Shown here piece after piece: positions 12,562 to 24,895 of a stretch of 64,000 bases of DNA (position 1 is the stretch's first letter; every line of letters begins with the position of its first letter). The notes beneath the pieces were generated by a model that had not been told where the DNA came from, did no database searches, and saw only the letters and a program-made list of their open reading frames with translations. Source of the DNA: Solen grandis (taxonomy: Eukaryota; Mollusca; Bivalvia; Adapedonta; Solenidae). The translations under genes and the position numbers were made by a program. The DNA is taken from positions 69,230,840 to 69,294,839 of the forward strand of contig CM037777.1 of assembly GCA_021229015.1 (NCBI GenBank), written 5' to 3'.

Positions 12562-15500
12562 GTGAGTAAATTGGGCATCTGTTTGTGAAGCTGAAACGCG
12601 AAAATAGATTGCAAATTGTACGTTGTTAAACGAATACAGTAGTTTATATTTTGATGCTAAAAGTTATAATAAATATATTCGGAGTATACGCAGTAAGCTC
12701 TAGACTGGAAGTAGTCGTAAAAGGAATATCATAACAATTGTACTAACGAGTAACAATTAAACTAATAACCAATTGTCAAAGTTCAGCAGTGCATCAGAAC
12801 AAAGCTGTTGGAACCCGTTGGAAGTGCCTATCTATCACTACAAATATAGTCGAACTCTATGATATGGTGGCTCCATGTTACCGGCATACTAATAAAATCT
12901 CATGATATTTTCGTCATAGCATTACCATCCAATTGCTTATTATTTGATTGAGATTAATTTAAACAGTGAAGAGCAACATTTCTTTCATGCTTATTGATGA
13001 AATACCTAAGTTTATAATGAAAATAACAGCAGTGAAAGGAATTTTTTTTTTGTGCTGGGTTTTACGCTAGAAATGACATCATAAAAAAACGTCACGCACA
13101 CTTGCCAATATTGACATCATTTGTGATAAAACAGCTAATTTCTGTTTAAAGGCATTATATAAAAAAAAAATTGTTTGTTTTGGTGTGAGATCAATTTATA
13201 ATTTCACTTAGTGAATATATAAAGTGATATTTATAAAATTGGCAGATATTGAAAAAATAAACCAGTTAAAGTTGGGACTATTTCTCGTCTTCGTAGCATT
13301 ATTTGGTTGGGTCACCAAACAGGGACAAACTACAGAAAGGGGCTCCACATGGGGAATGTAATTATTGAAAATCATAAATTAATATACGCTGAAACAAGCA
13401 TGAAAGAAACAGAATATTTGTTGATTTCGGTGTAAGTCTATACTCGTGAGCCTATAAAGTTATATTTTCACTTGTTGCTCTGCCACTCGGGAAAATATTA
13501 CTTTCTAGGCTCACTCGGAGAAATAAAATGTGATCTTACACTGAAATCATCAAATATCCTCTATTTATTGTTTTACAGTGGCGTTGAGCATCAGAAAGCA
13601 GACTGGTTGGGGATTCATGAAAAAATATGTCAGAACCTTATTCCACTGAGACAGATTGCTCCCTTCCTTCCTTCAGAGGAAGAGAGGCAGAACAGGGAGC
13701 GCCAGTTGTCTGTCAAAAAGGTAAATCTTGTTTTTATGTGTTGTTGATTCTCTCTCTCTCTCTCTCTCTCTCAGACTCCAACAACTTCATTTTATCTCAT
13801 CATTTACATTATGTATATAAATTAATGTGTTAAATAATCTGTTTCACTCGAATATTTGGTCCAAAATGTTTTATAATATATTTATAAACTAAAGGAATTG
13901 TAGTTTTGTGGTGGTTTTAATGGATCAGAAGATTGTTTGATCATGACCTTACAAGGCACAAAGTACTGGTGCAGACCAGGAAACTGGAACCATCTTGATG
14001 ATTTGGTATATTAACTTGTAAAACATGTTTCCCAATTGCCTTGAATGACCGACGTTTCATTTTTGAGTCACTTGCTGTAAGCAGAGGTGACACATTGGAA
14101 CACTTTTCTGTTGTCTGTTTCATTGTCCATCTGTCTGTCGATCTGTTTGTGCAGCCAGATTGGAATATGGGGCCATCTAACGGTAAACAGAACAAAAGAG
14201 GACAATATATTCATTCTGTAACAATAGAAAATGGGGCCATGGCCCCTTAAAAAAAAAAAGAAATGGCCCCTAACTCCAATCCATGTCCGTCTGTCTGTCC
14301 CACTTTTTCCATCACGCCTCAGCAGGTGACACAAGTATTCCAGAGAACACTCTTGTTAATCTTTAACAGAGACATCCCTTTATTCTTCAACTTGAAAAAA
14401 ATGTAATTCTATCAACAACAAAAAAGCCTCATAATTTGTAGATGAGATCGATCAAATTACCATAGTAGATACTTTTAAAATGAAACAAAGAACCATGAAA
14501 ATATTTAAAACTCACATAAATAACTCATTTTGCCGAAATACCTCTAAATCATCCAATAATGTGTCTTTTCCCAGTGTATATATTAATTGTTTGACTGTGG
14601 AGGAGGACTGCTTTCATACCTCCGATTGGCTTAAACATCCCTGCTAAACTCATTACCTCATGAATATTCATGTACACATTTATAACTAGATGAATATTAA
14701 TTAAATAAACTTCATATGGTATATGAACCAATGGATTTGTCTTTGCTGAGCAAATTGTGTTTAATCTGAGCTACAATATTGTATTACAGACAGAAAAGAC
14801 CCTGACTAGACAGCTGGAAAGAGTTGTCTAACCTGGGTCTGCTCTGTTTGTCATGCCATCAGAATAAGTCTACATGAGGTAAAGTGTTAATACATGTAGT
14901 ATGAATACAGTTTGACAAAGACTGGAAATATCTAATAATAAAACTAAATTCGAATTTTCATTTCTTCCAGCGAACTATGATAGACCTTACAAGGACAACT
15001 GGTCAGAAATTGCTGTTTGAAGGAAAACATGAACAGGCTGTGCCAGCAGCCATGCAGTCGTTAAGATTTGCCATAGATGTTCATGGGCTTGCCAGTATAG
15101 AACTTGTTCCATCCTATCTCATTCTTGGTGAAGCCAGTATTGGTAAGTGCGAGTTTACAAATTGGAGAGAAATGGAGTGGAATCAGATATTATTTTGCAA
15201 CATGAATTAGTATTAAAATATAGCTTTAAGCGTGACCGAGATCCTGCTTGTGCTGTACGTCAGTTAAGTTTTGTCACCATCAAGTTTTAACATTGTGCCA
15301 AGATTTCTCAGTGGGCTGTCTTTTATTATCTTCAAGAATAAAAAATAAAAAAATTTAATGTGTAAGGTACCTTAACCAAGGTTATTAAGGTATATAAATA
15401 TCAATAATGCAAAAATGATCTACATATTGATAGTCTGTCTAGTTCAAGAGAAATAATTGTTAAGTCTTTGGTTTAAAATTCAGCACTATAATTTTCTTAC

Positions 15501-18500
15501 ACCAGTCTCTTGTGCCTTATGAATATCATTATTCATTTGAATTATTCCATTAAGGGTTGGGGAGACTGGAGCAAGCGGAAGAGTACTTGGCACAAGCCCA
15601 GTGGACAGTGTTGAAAACTCCTGAATGTTCAAACGCAATCAAGTCTAAGCTGTATAGAAACCTGGGCCTGTTGTATGCTGCCAAAGGGGAGTATGATGAA
15701 GCCCTCAGACAACTAGCCAATGATGTAAGTGTAGATAAATATCTTGTTTTCTGTGCCAGTAGCTGTCAAGCTGCAGTGAAATAGAACATTTTGAAGTTTT
15801 CCATTTCCTGCATAGTGAAGAAAGTTTTTTTTTCTTATAGTGACTTTGATTTTATATTGAACAAATTGCTCACTGCTGTTTAAGTCGGTTTAGTCTCTGG
15901 GTATGGTTTGATTTGAGTTTGTCCATGAAGTGGTCAGTAGAATTAAACCTGATACAGTCCAGTTGTGATTGAACGAAATGATGGTGTAATGCAAAAGTAA
16001 GTCTTGGGTGTATGCAGAATTTGTTCTTCATTCTTCAATATAAAAAAGATGCAATAGAATAAAGTTTGATAGAACAAAAGATGCACTTAAGAGAACAATT
16101 TAAGATGTCCCCAGTTGAGTAATGATGCACTCAAAGAAGTATTGGTCATTTTTTCACACCTACCATAGTGACACATGTTGGCCATTATGACGTGCAATTA
16201 GCTAATCAGTACAGCACCCATGTGTTACAATGACACAAATCCTACAAGTGAGTTCATCTTCTTGTACATAGCAGGCGATAACTTGAATGATTATATGTCA
16301 ACAGTATAGCTGTATAAATATAGGTGATCATCTTTGTTTTTGCATTTCAGTACATGATAACATAATAAGATTGGAAAATAATGTTTACACATGAATAGAG
16401 TCTTGTAACATTACAACAATTTAACATGTAACAGCATTGCCTATTTATGCTTGGGGTCTAGAAAAACAACAACAGCAAAGTGTATATGATATCTCAATTT
16501 TTTCCACTCAGTTACAGAATTCCAATCGTTCAGGAATATTTTCATGGAAATTGTGCCAATAAATCTGCTTATTGACAGACCTGATAAGATTTTGACTTTC
16601 TGAAATTAAGATAAAAGTATAGGCCTGTTTGAAAATTAAACCTGTTCATGTCACTTTTTCCATGTTTATGTATATATTTCACACACTAAACATATCTTAC
16701 AGGGTCTCTTGATTGAAGTTCTGTAATTCTTTTGGTAGTATATATGACTGGTGGGATAAAAGGTTGCAGGTTTGAACCCTTTAGGGGCAAGAATCTTTTA
16801 CATCACAACGTAATTGCCCAACCTATGAAACACTCTTTGATGCCCCAGAAATGGCCGTGCATAAAACAAAGAAAAAAATCTATTTATAACTAAATCCATG
16901 ACTCTAGTGTATATATATGCTTCAGATCTATCATGCCTCCGAGGAATTCGGAACTCATGATATTCGAACATCGGGTGGTTACTTCCACATGGGCAACACT
17001 TTCTTCCGCCAAGGTCGGATGGATGTTGCAGATACCCTCTACAGACAGGTAAGTTGATCAGCTCATCTTGGTGTTCACCATTAGAGCTGACAAAATAAGT
17101 CACTAGTTTAAATCAGCTATTTATTATAGAGTAAGTGTACATTTAGCACTGGTCACCTATTCTATATAAACCATCCTTGATTATAATTAGTCCCCTACCG
17201 GTGTTCACACTGGAGGGGACTATAGGTTTGCCCTCTGTCTGTCCGTCTGTCTGTCCGCTCAAATCTGGATCCCGCGATAACTTAATAACTAAGCAAGCTA
17301 AGTTGATGAAACTTGGTTTATGACTAGATGCCAATGTGTAGATTCAAAAAATGGGATCCGCGATAACTAAGCAAGCTAATTGATGAAACTTGGTATATGA
17401 CTAGATGCAATGTGTAGATTATGCACGTCTTTTATTTTTGTTCTTCGACTAAAATTGTGGTTGCTAAAGTAACGGAAATAGTGAAAATATGGCAAAAAAT
17501 GGGATCCCGCAATAACTAAGCAAGCTAACTTGATGAAACTTGGTATATGACTAGATGGCAATGTGTAGATTATGCACGTCATTTTATTTTTGTTCTTCGA
17601 TTAAAATTGTGGTTGCTATGGTAACGGAAATAGTGAAAATATGGCAAAAAATGGGATTGATTACCATATTGAGTCAAGGTGGAGCCGGTAGGGGACTTTA
17701 TGTGTTGCATACAACACCAGTTACTTGTTCCTATTAGAAATAGTGAAGTCGTCAGTTGTTATATATATGAAGATGTCTTCATCACCATTTGGATAAATAG
17801 TTTAGTCATGCTTTATATGTTACATGTCTAATTTGAATGTTAACTGTATTTTGTAAGATTCTTAACCCTTTCCCTCATATAGACTCATTTTGACGCACTC
17901 AATAGGTACCACATAAAGCCTGATCTGCAGAAAACCACAGTTCTCCTTTGTAAAAGTTATTTCATTTCCAGACCACTGAGGAGCAGCGAACAGCATAAAA
18001 CCTGATCAGCCTGCGAGTTACTCGCAGGCTGATCTGGTTTTATGCTGTTCGCATAGGTCTTTTCATGGTATCCTCTATGAGGGAAAGGGTTAAAGTCCAA
18101 TAAAGTAATCGTAGACCCCCAATGTTTACATTAGACATCCCTGCAGGGATTCCAATTCATTATGTCCATTACTTCAACAGGGGAAAACATGAATGCTTCC
18201 AATTCCTCATTCTTATTTTGTTGTGCAGTATCTCAAATGAAAAGAATTGTTTCAAGTGTGTGAAACACCTCAAACTTTCCAACATGTCATAAAAATACAC
18301 ATCTTGACCCTATTAGGGCCTCATTGTGTCTTTTCTGTGAGAAATTGGACAGTTTCAGCCTTAATATCTTCCTTTCTTATGCAACCTCAAGGGATTGAAT
18401 CTTCACAAGGCTAAAACAAAAATGCTAATTTTTGTTTTTCTGTAATATTGCTTTGCAGTAATTCAATAAGTATAATTGTTTATCTAGAAATGATACAATA

Positions 18501-19648
18501 TTAAAAAGTACCGTAAGTAAATTAAGATATTTAACAATATATATGATTTTAACTGTTGCAAGAAAAATAAGTAAAATTAAATATATTTTTCTTTCCTGTT
18601 CAGGTGACAGAGATCTGGTACACACATCTGTACAACATTGTGAAGGTGAGAACACGCACCCCACCAACACCCAAAGGTGTTGGACCCCTGATAGTGGAGA
18701 TGTTTGATGAACAGGAGGACAGTCTAGGTAAGTCGGGCACCAGTCTCCTGTATCTTGACTTATCTCCCAGGAGCTGGCACCAGTCTCTGTACCTCTAGTG
18801 TTCACGGTCGTGTTCTTTCACTGGTCTCAGTGATAATGGTGTGAATATTGTCACTTTGAATGAAGATATGCAAAGATGAAAAGCATCATCTGGTTTGATC
18901 ATATTATACCCAGCACTGTTGTTGTTTAAGTATTCTGGCAAATTGAAAAAAATGTCATTAATTAAATATTATTTATGATTTATTATTTTGTTATAAAATG
19001 GAATGTCATCCTAAAAATGCAGTCTATGTAATATTCAGTTTTAAAAATGAACAGGTATAAATGAGAATTATCATCAAAATCCTCATTAGTTTGTGGATTG
19101 GAATAACCCTCTGTCCAGGATCTTGCCACTGTTCATCCTTGTAATTATACATGTACCAACCTCTATTAAAAGACCTGTGTTTTGTTTTTTTCAGATGAGG
19201 CTCAAGAGGCTGAAGCAGTACAGGTGCTAAACTCTATATATGACATGAGGGAACATCAGACTAACCGTCAACCAGAGGATATGGCAACCGCCTGCCATGC
19301 ACTGGCTATGCTCTACTTTGTCCTCAGTGATATCTCCAAGGTAACCATTTTTTATGTTTTAACCAACAATCTCATGAAAGAAAGAACCTTAAGAACGAAG
19401 CTTGTGTGCAGTAGCAGAAAAATAGGCGTTTTCTTTTATAGGTCATGCAGCTTAATGTATATACCAAGTCAATAGATTATAAGTACTTTATGGAAGATAA
19501 ATTATCTTCATTTTTTTCTCAATTGCAGGCTAAAGAGTTTGGGAGAAAAGCAGTTGTTGCCAGTGAAGGCAATCCAGACGATACCTTGTCTAGATCCATC
19601 ATTGAGTTCATGAAAACCTGTGAACGGGTACCAGCTCAAGCAGTTTAA
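12455..19648 (+). CDS. ZMYND12: ZMYND12 orthologue: MYND zinc finger plus TPR-like repeats, 8 coding exons
   Basis: Coding exons are 12455-12561, 13579-13720, 14971-15142, 15555-15724, 16926-17048, 18604-18727, 19195-19340 and 19529-19648. All introns are GT-AG, and the 1104 nt join in frame to 367 residues; the human protein is about 365. The MYND finger (residues 16-53) has ligands C16, C19, C27, C30, C36, H40, H49 and C53. H40 replaces the usual Cys, as I recall for this family. TPR-like helical hairpins follow at about 92-122, 133-163, 175-208, 216-245 and 312-340. Conserved stretches such as HQKADW, LFEGKHE, QAQWTVLK and DEAQEAEA identify the orthologue. In mammals and trypanosomes ZMYND12 is an axonemal protein that works with TTC29 and DNAH1 and is needed for sperm flagellum function; a ciliary or flagellar role here is inferred. 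The start is the first ATG in frame with the finger. No neighbouring gene is evident. Confidence 0.95.
13579..13720 (+). CDS. ZMYND12: ZMYND12 coding exon 2
   Basis: The acceptor TTTTACAG precedes T, which completes C36, and the exon ends in phase 0 at GTAAAT. It completes the MYND finger (H40, H49, C53) and the charged linker rich in Glu, Arg and Gln. A (TC)n tract lies just downstream at 13749-13773. Confidence 0.93.
13749..13773. repeat. (TC)n in ZMYND12 intron 2
   Basis: Twelve TC units shortly after the exon 2 donor. Confidence 0.95.
13935..14010 (+). mobile_element. Fragment of a second SINE family, in ZMYND12 intron 2
   Basis: AAGGCACAAAGTACTGGTGC and AGACCAGGAA match the body of copies at 25548, 51010 and 56690. 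Confidence 0.45.
14645..14890. mobile_element. TTAA-type miniature element, in ZMYND12 intron 2
   Basis: The left end TTACCTCATGAATATTCATG and the complement of the right end TTAACACTTTACCTCATG are similar. The left end matches the end of the element at 36860-37056. Confidence 0.5.
14971..15142 (+). CDS. ZMYND12: ZMYND12 coding exon 3
   Basis: Acceptor TTTCTTCCAG, donor GTAAGTGCG, phase 0 to phase 1. It encodes residues 84-140, including the first TPR-like hairpin and the start of the second. Confidence 0.93.
15555..15724 (+). CDS. ZMYND12: ZMYND12 coding exon 4
   Basis: The acceptor ATTCCATTAAG is weak in pyrimidines, but the split Gly codon joins correctly. Donor GTAAGTGTA, phase 0 at the end. 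It encodes residues 141-197, including the QAQWTVLK block and most of the third helical hairpin. Confidence 0.92.
16926..17048 (+). CDS. ZMYND12: ZMYND12 coding exon 5
   Basis: The exon has 123 nt and is in phase 0 at both ends. The acceptor is TATGCTTCAG and the donor GTAAGTTG. It encodes residues 198-238, containing GTHDIRTSGGYFHMGN, a block I recall as strongly conserved in this family. Confidence 0.92.
17189..17697. mobile_element. TIR element with ~150-bp tandem repeats, in ZMYND12 intron 5
   Basis: AGTCCCCTACCGG (17189-17201) and its exact complement (17685-17697) are the ends. Inside, TGATGAAACTTGG recurs at 17304, 17381 and 17531, with two nearly full ~150-bp units ending in ATGGCAAAAAATGGGAT. 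Non-coding. Confidence 0.75.
17862..18093. mobile_element. TTAA foldback element, in ZMYND12 intron 5
   Basis: The ends are TTAACCCTTTCCCTCAT and its complement. A ~30-bp stem (17986-18052) is formed by GCGAACAGCATAAAACC, then GATCAGCCTGCGAGT, and their complements. I associate this family with clam genomes. Confidence 0.8.
18604..18727 (+). CDS. ZMYND12: ZMYND12 coding exon 6
   Basis: Acceptor CTGTTCAG, donor GTAAGTCGG. It encodes residues 239-279, including a Pro/Thr-rich loop (TRTPPTPKG). It lies beyond a 1.56 kb intron that holds two mobile elements. Confidence 0.91.
19195..19340 (+). CDS. ZMYND12: ZMYND12 coding exon 7
   Basis: Acceptor TTTTTTTCAG, donor GTAACC. It begins by completing an Asp codon and encodes DEAQEAEAVQVLNSIYDMRE followed by the last helical hairpin (residues 280-328). 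Confidence 0.92.
19529..19648 (+). CDS. ZMYND12: ZMYND12 coding exon 8 (terminal)
   Basis: After the acceptor CAATTGCAG it encodes residues 329-367 and ends at TAA 19646-19648. The C-terminal tail is short and polar, as in the family. Confidence 0.92.
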   Translation, partial: AKEFGRKAVVASEGNPDDTLSRSIIEFMKTCERVPAQAV

Positions 19649-21165
19649 ATAAATTAAATCAAGCTGGGTTCAAGTCTATGAAGGAGAAAAAAGTATATAT
19701 ACTCTGAAATTTGTTATCATTGTGAAGAATTCAGTAAAGGGCTAACTGTTATCAGTTTTGCAGAGTTTGCTGAATATGGCTTCCAAAATTATCACATCTT
19801 CAGGTAGTGATAGAGAGGCTTAAATACTGCTTATCAAAACTTTTTACATGATTACATCTGTAGATACTGATCCCTATGAAAAGAAATTGTTGAAAACTGA
19901 TTCTCGGTTTTACTTGTTGTTATCCAAAATTGAACAAAAAGAGTTTGGTTTTTTAGTTGGGGTGTGGGTTGTTGAAAAAAAAAAAGCATGCTATAATTTA
20001 ATGGGATAATAGAACTGCCATTTGAAGATTTTTAAGCAATAAATTATAAATATTTCACAACTTCTTGTGTCATGTTTGTCAATAGTTTGCTTATGGCAAC
20101 ATTATGGCATATATAAATATATATATATAAGTGAATCGTGATTTGCTATCTGATGATTTTCAAAGTTGATCAGATATGTGACAGGAGTATAAAAAGACAT
20201 GAAGACTCAAACTGTGATATTTATTTGTGTATTTTGTGATTTGTTTTTGTTTGTTAGTGGTTGCAATTTGGGACAGTTAGTAGGTATGGTTAGTTTGTTT
20301 GTCCAAATTTTCATAAGCAATATGAAACTTCATTAATACAGTTTGTAATATTTTTCTCCATTTGTTTCAATTAAGTAAAATACATAAATGTATATAAGAA
20401 TTAAGATTGAATTTTAAAAGTTAAAGAGTCTCTCAAATAAGGGCAATGTAATGTCAAAATAGATTTGAAACTGCTACCCTAATACGTCACTTTTTTGTTT
20501 AAATGATATATTGTCATTTTCACATTTCTCTATTTTCATGTATTAGTTTTAAATCATTGAAATATGCGATAACATGTTACTTAAATAAATGTATAAGATA
20601 TTAATGCATTGTTGGTTCTTTTAATGCACAACTGACATTTTAAGGCATTTTAATAGTTTCTGTTTTTTAAGTTAGAATATACACTTTAAATTACCACCTT
20701 GTTTGGATATTTTTAGGCGTTTTTCGTTCAAATTTTGAATATAAATAACCTAACATATTAGACTTAGTTCCCCAGAATTTTATCCCATTTGTTAAACATA
20801 TCAAATAGAATATGACAAATAAAAAATATTTCTGTGATGTTCAAATTCACAAAATGAAATAACGCAAAATTAAAAAAAAATCTGGAAAGTCAGTAAATTA
20901 CAGAACAGTTTGTATGTCCGTGGAATTACGACTTTGTATGGCCTTAAATGGCTCTGAAAAGAGCACACCTCTGCTTCATTCACAAAACATAGTTCCAGAT
21001 GACCCATTTGGGAATATTTCCCCACTCATGCACAAGGGGTTCGATCCCAAGTATGTAAAAAAAAAAAAAAAAAAAAATGGTCGCCTATTTTGTCAAGTTG
21101 GATTTTCTGCAGGTATTCTGGTTTCATCTCACAGAAAGGTCTACATGATTAATGTCAATGAAAGG
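19649..21165. other. ZMYND12 3' UTR and AT-rich flank
   Basis: The 3' UTR probably extends to about 20070. Beyond that the sequence is AT-rich with no gene. A poly-A at 21057-21077 follows a B-box-like GGGGTTCGATCCCAAG. Confidence 0.6.
20038..20043 (+). terminator. Probable polyadenylation signal of ZMYND12
   Basis: AATAAA lies 390 bases past the stop codon and is followed within about 30 bases by a GT-rich stretch (TTGTGTCATGTTTGTC). It is the best-placed signal; other A/T-rich candidates exist further down. Confidence 0.5.
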
Positions 21166-21285
21166 AGCTATGGGTACCCAGGTAGAATCATTTACCCTAC
21201 CACTAGCCAGCTGAAAGACTTCCTCACATGAAAGATCCAAGTGACCAGATTCGAACTTAAGCGACGGGGGACTAAGACATGGTTA
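21166..21285 (-). mobile_element. SINE fragment
   Basis: GGGTACCCAGGTAGAATCAT, then CCAGCTGAAAGACTTCCTCA and a B-box-like CAGATTCGAAC, parallel to the SINE at 44494-44742. Confidence 0.55.
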
Positions 21286-21679
21286 ATCAACGGCTTATAC
21301 CGTCAATCCCACTTTTTCAATGGGACAGAACAGTTCAGTCCAAACGGCCAATGACTTAACCCAACTGGACAGTCGTTATTTCAGATATATATTGAATGTT
21401 CGTATCCCAGACTGCGCGATAGTTAAGGTATTGATAGTAATAAATAACAAAAAGTCATCATCCTGAATGCGTTGTCACCGCCTGCTAAAAACCGTATCAA
21501 AGTCCCGAAATCTGCGAGGTTTTGTGATTACATTATTACATGTATAGCTAATGGGAGTATTCGGACGGGCGACCGCTGTTCCCTCTTGGATACGTCACCG
21601 AGAATCGAACATCAGACCTTTACAAAAGCTGCCAAATTTATTTCGATCTGTCATCCCAAGAAAATTAAATAAGCCAAGG

Positions 21680-22150
21680 GTGAATTCGACTCCAGTTTAT
21701 TACTCAAACCTTTTTTCAGAAACAATATTTCGACATTTCGCCTCGAAGTTTTGACAACGCCATTTCGTGCTGTCGCCCCGCCAGCCAGGCATGTTCAAAA
21801 ATCAATATTTCGTAATAACTAGCCACACGAGACTTTCCGATACGCAGACGTAATGTCAATGTAAAATCATGTTAACAAAAAGCATTTTTTCTACCTTAAA
21901 TAGAAATGCTTCTTGTGAACGTAACCTTTTAGAAAAAAAAATAAAAAAGAAGTATCATTCAGAAAAAATTTTTTTTCGTCGTCCTTAATCTAGACTAGTA
22001 CACAGTTCACAGTCGAAAATGCAAAGTATTGATTTATCGATGCAACAACTCGAAAAGACGGAATATTGATTTTTCACTTGACATGTGGGCGGGCAAACAA
22101 GATGAAAATTGAAATATTGTATTTTCGACTTTTCGTCCCGAACTAGAGAC
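21680..22150. repeat. Diverged inverted repeat pair
   Basis: The left block near 21760-21815 (CCCCGCCAG, CATGTT, AAAAATCAATATTTCG) is mirrored near 22055-22120 (GGAATATTGATTTTTCACTT, ACATGTGGGCGGGC). Possibly the ends of an old TIR element. Confidence 0.4.
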
Positions 22151-23027
22151 TTTTCGTAATTACATCTTTGCTCGGTAATTTTACCGCAATCCGAGTTGTT
22201 TTGCTGTGCTGGAGATTAGCGTCGCGGACACAGTATTTCAGTCAAATAGTCCAGAGGAAGACCCTGCGATCTGGCAAGTCCCGTTATAAGGTTACGAAAG
22301 TAAGAAGCGCACGAGTCCAACCCCCGGCCGCATATATTAGTGTCATGTAGACAAAGGTCCTGAAATAGCTTAACTATAAAATATTAACATTTAGCCAGCA
22401 AACAAAACCAGTGTTTTTCCATACAGAGAAGTACAAGACCTACTTTTGTATTTCGTTCGCATGTTTAACGCTTTTCATTATTTATTCAAATTTTCAAAGC
22501 GAATCAAAAGAAAGTCTGCCAATAAACGGCCTTACATGCTGCAAATGAAATGGCGGTACTTCATTGCTTTACCTGTCATGACCTCTAATTCTGGTTTGTG
22601 TATCTGCAGTCATGAACTCTAGTTTTAAAATTTGCATACCGTGTCATTATTTTTCAAATGAAATATTTACTGATGGTCTTTTGGCTCGAATTTTCTTAGC
22701 CACTTTCCTGATTACTACCGAAATTTAGCTTTAGATATTTTGTTTTTGTGTGTGTGTACTTTTTACTAAATTAAAAAAAAGTCACGCACATGAATTGTCA
22801 TGGTCTTAAAATTGAGAGATTTTCCAGAACTGTTTTTGCAATAAAAAGAAAAAAACGTGAAAGCGAGGTCTGTCAATAACGATCAATGACAAATAAATGC
22901 TCTCATCTTTAAAAAATGGTCAACGGAATAAATAGTTCATTAATTAGCCTTGGTCAATGCTCTTTTCTTGTTGGAAGTAGTTTAAGAAGTGGCAAAATAA
23001 AGTTTTGCCTCGAAAAAAAGGTCTGAA

Positions 23028-23095
23028 TTAGCTGGACGTCGCTATATGACTGAAATACTGTCGAAGCGACGGTAAACTCAAGTCAAGTCAAGTCC
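23028..23095 (+). mobile_element. SINE tail fragment
   Basis: AGCTGGACGTCGCTATATGA with TGACTGAAATACTGTCG and an AGTCA-rich end; 5'-truncated. Confidence 0.75.
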
Positions 23096-23288
23096 TTCAA
23101 TCACGATTGTGTATGTCTGCGTGTTGCCATCCTTTCCGGGAAATCCATCGTGTAGGAAAGTACACCACCATGATCGATGAAGCTGCCATTTTCCATTTCT
23201 TTACCCTCCCTGGATGGAACAGGTGTATTGTGTACTTTCTGCTGATGCCGTGTAAAAACATCAAGTCTGTAAATTATTTTTTTTACAG

Positions 23289-23591
23289 GCCACACATGCG
23301 TACTTGGAGACTGTATCTACATGGGCAATTACCCAGTGTCGACGGAAGGATGACCTCTATTCTGCACGCAAAAGCAGGACGATGTGTTTGATTAGCAGGC
23401 CAATATGGCCTTTGCTGCTGGAAAAACTCATTGATCTCGGAGTTACATATTTAAGTATAACTTACCCAAGGAAAAGAATAAAGTTAAGATTCTTGGACCC
23501 AGTTGTAGGAAACACATTCCTGAGCTATTACGAAACAAGAAGTCAAAACAATTGGTCTGATAAACATGATAAGAAAATAACTGTTCTTTAA
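23289..23591 (+). CDS. Candidate terminal exon, unknown product
   Basis: A strong acceptor (ATTTTTTTTACAG) opens a 100-codon frame ending at TAA 23589-23591. The translation is mixed-composition and protein-like (for example WAITQCRRKDDLYSARKS, later LLLEKLIDLGVTYLSI). An upstream GC-richer frame (about 22168-22299, ending at ACGAAA before GTAAGA) is phase-compatible and could be the preceding exon, but it has no ATG. No family recognised. Confidence 0.35.
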   Translation, partial: ATHAYLETVSTWAITQCRRKDDLYSARKSRTMCLISRPIWPLLLEKLIDLGVTYLSITYPRKRIKLRFLDPVVGNTFLSYYETRSQNNWSDKHDKKITVL

Positions 23592-24723
23592 ATCAATACT
23601 TGTCACCAGGGAACAGTTATATTCCTAGTTTATATAAGTACGTTTTCCATATCACATTTAGTAAAGAATTAACTTAATGTAAATTATAAAAGCCACCCTT
23701 TAACACTCTTTAACCCTGTTAGTTATAAAAGTAAATGAGAACAAAGAGGGGGAGTGAATAAGATCCAACTGTCTTACAGTAAGTGTAGATACGCAGTGAC
23801 GTTATATCTGCAAAGTTGATTTTAATATAGACTTTCATAATTATCGAGAACATATTTCTCACCATTGAAAATTTACAATTTACTCCAACAAGTTACCAAA
23901 ACCTTTGGGAGGAGAACACACTGTATAAACTAAACCCTTTTTAATGAACTTATTTACACAAAAAAAAAAATATTCTAAGTAAACATGCTGTATTGATTTT
24001 ATATATTTCAAACTTTTAATATAAACTTTAGATATAGCTAAATTATATTATTTTTATTTCTATGAAATTATTTTTGCGGATGTTTTTTTTCCCCAAAAAA
24101 GAACACTCTATTTATAATCCTTGATTATTCTGATTGCACAGACTGAAATAACTTCAAATTAAACAAGTGCATTCTTAATGAAATAAGTTTGTTTCATTTT
24201 AAGAAAGGCACATTTAATACTGTCTTTAAATATTGTGGAAATATATATGATTTTTTTAAGGAAATTAATAAAGGGTTTTGAAAGCAAATCGAAATCCTAA
24301 GAAACAAAGACATAATGTCATGAATCCTCAAAATCAATATATTTTTATTTTTTTATTTTATATTTTTACAACCTTTTTTATATTTTCTTTCTTTTCCTTT
24401 GTTAAATGACACAGTGTATGTTGAAAAAATACTCTTTTTAAATTCAAACACAATTTTTATATGGTGTTAATATTAATGGACTAGGTAAAAATTTAATGTA
24501 CTTGTGGATAATGTAATTACAAAGTTATATCTGTAATTTAAGAATAAAAGAAATGCTGACACGGTATTACTGAATTAGAGATATCATGAACTGTATAAAC
24601 TCGGACAATTCATTATTTTCTCACATTAGAAATATTAATTATCCAAAGAAAAATAAGAGCACTGCTTGGTCTCTGACATTGAAATTAAAATAATCTGTAA
24701 TTACTTTATTTCTTTCAGCCTCC
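23592..24723. other. AT-rich spacer
   Basis: Very AT-rich; no coding, RNA or mobile feature seen. Confidence 0.6.
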
Positions 24724-24895
24724 ACAAGGGAGATAATACAGCAATAATTACAATATATGTGCATATTTACAAGGGAGATAATACAGCAATATTTACAATA
24801 TATGTGCATATTTACAAGGGAGATAATACAGCTATATTTACAATACATGTGCATATTTACAAGGGAGATAAAACAACATGTGCATATTTACAAAC
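24724..24895. repeat. 45-bp minisatellite, about 4 copies
   Basis: AAGGGAGATAATACAGC recurs at 24726, 24771, 24816 and 24861 with spacing 45. The multiple-of-three period keeps frames open on both strands and mimics coding. Confidence 0.9.
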
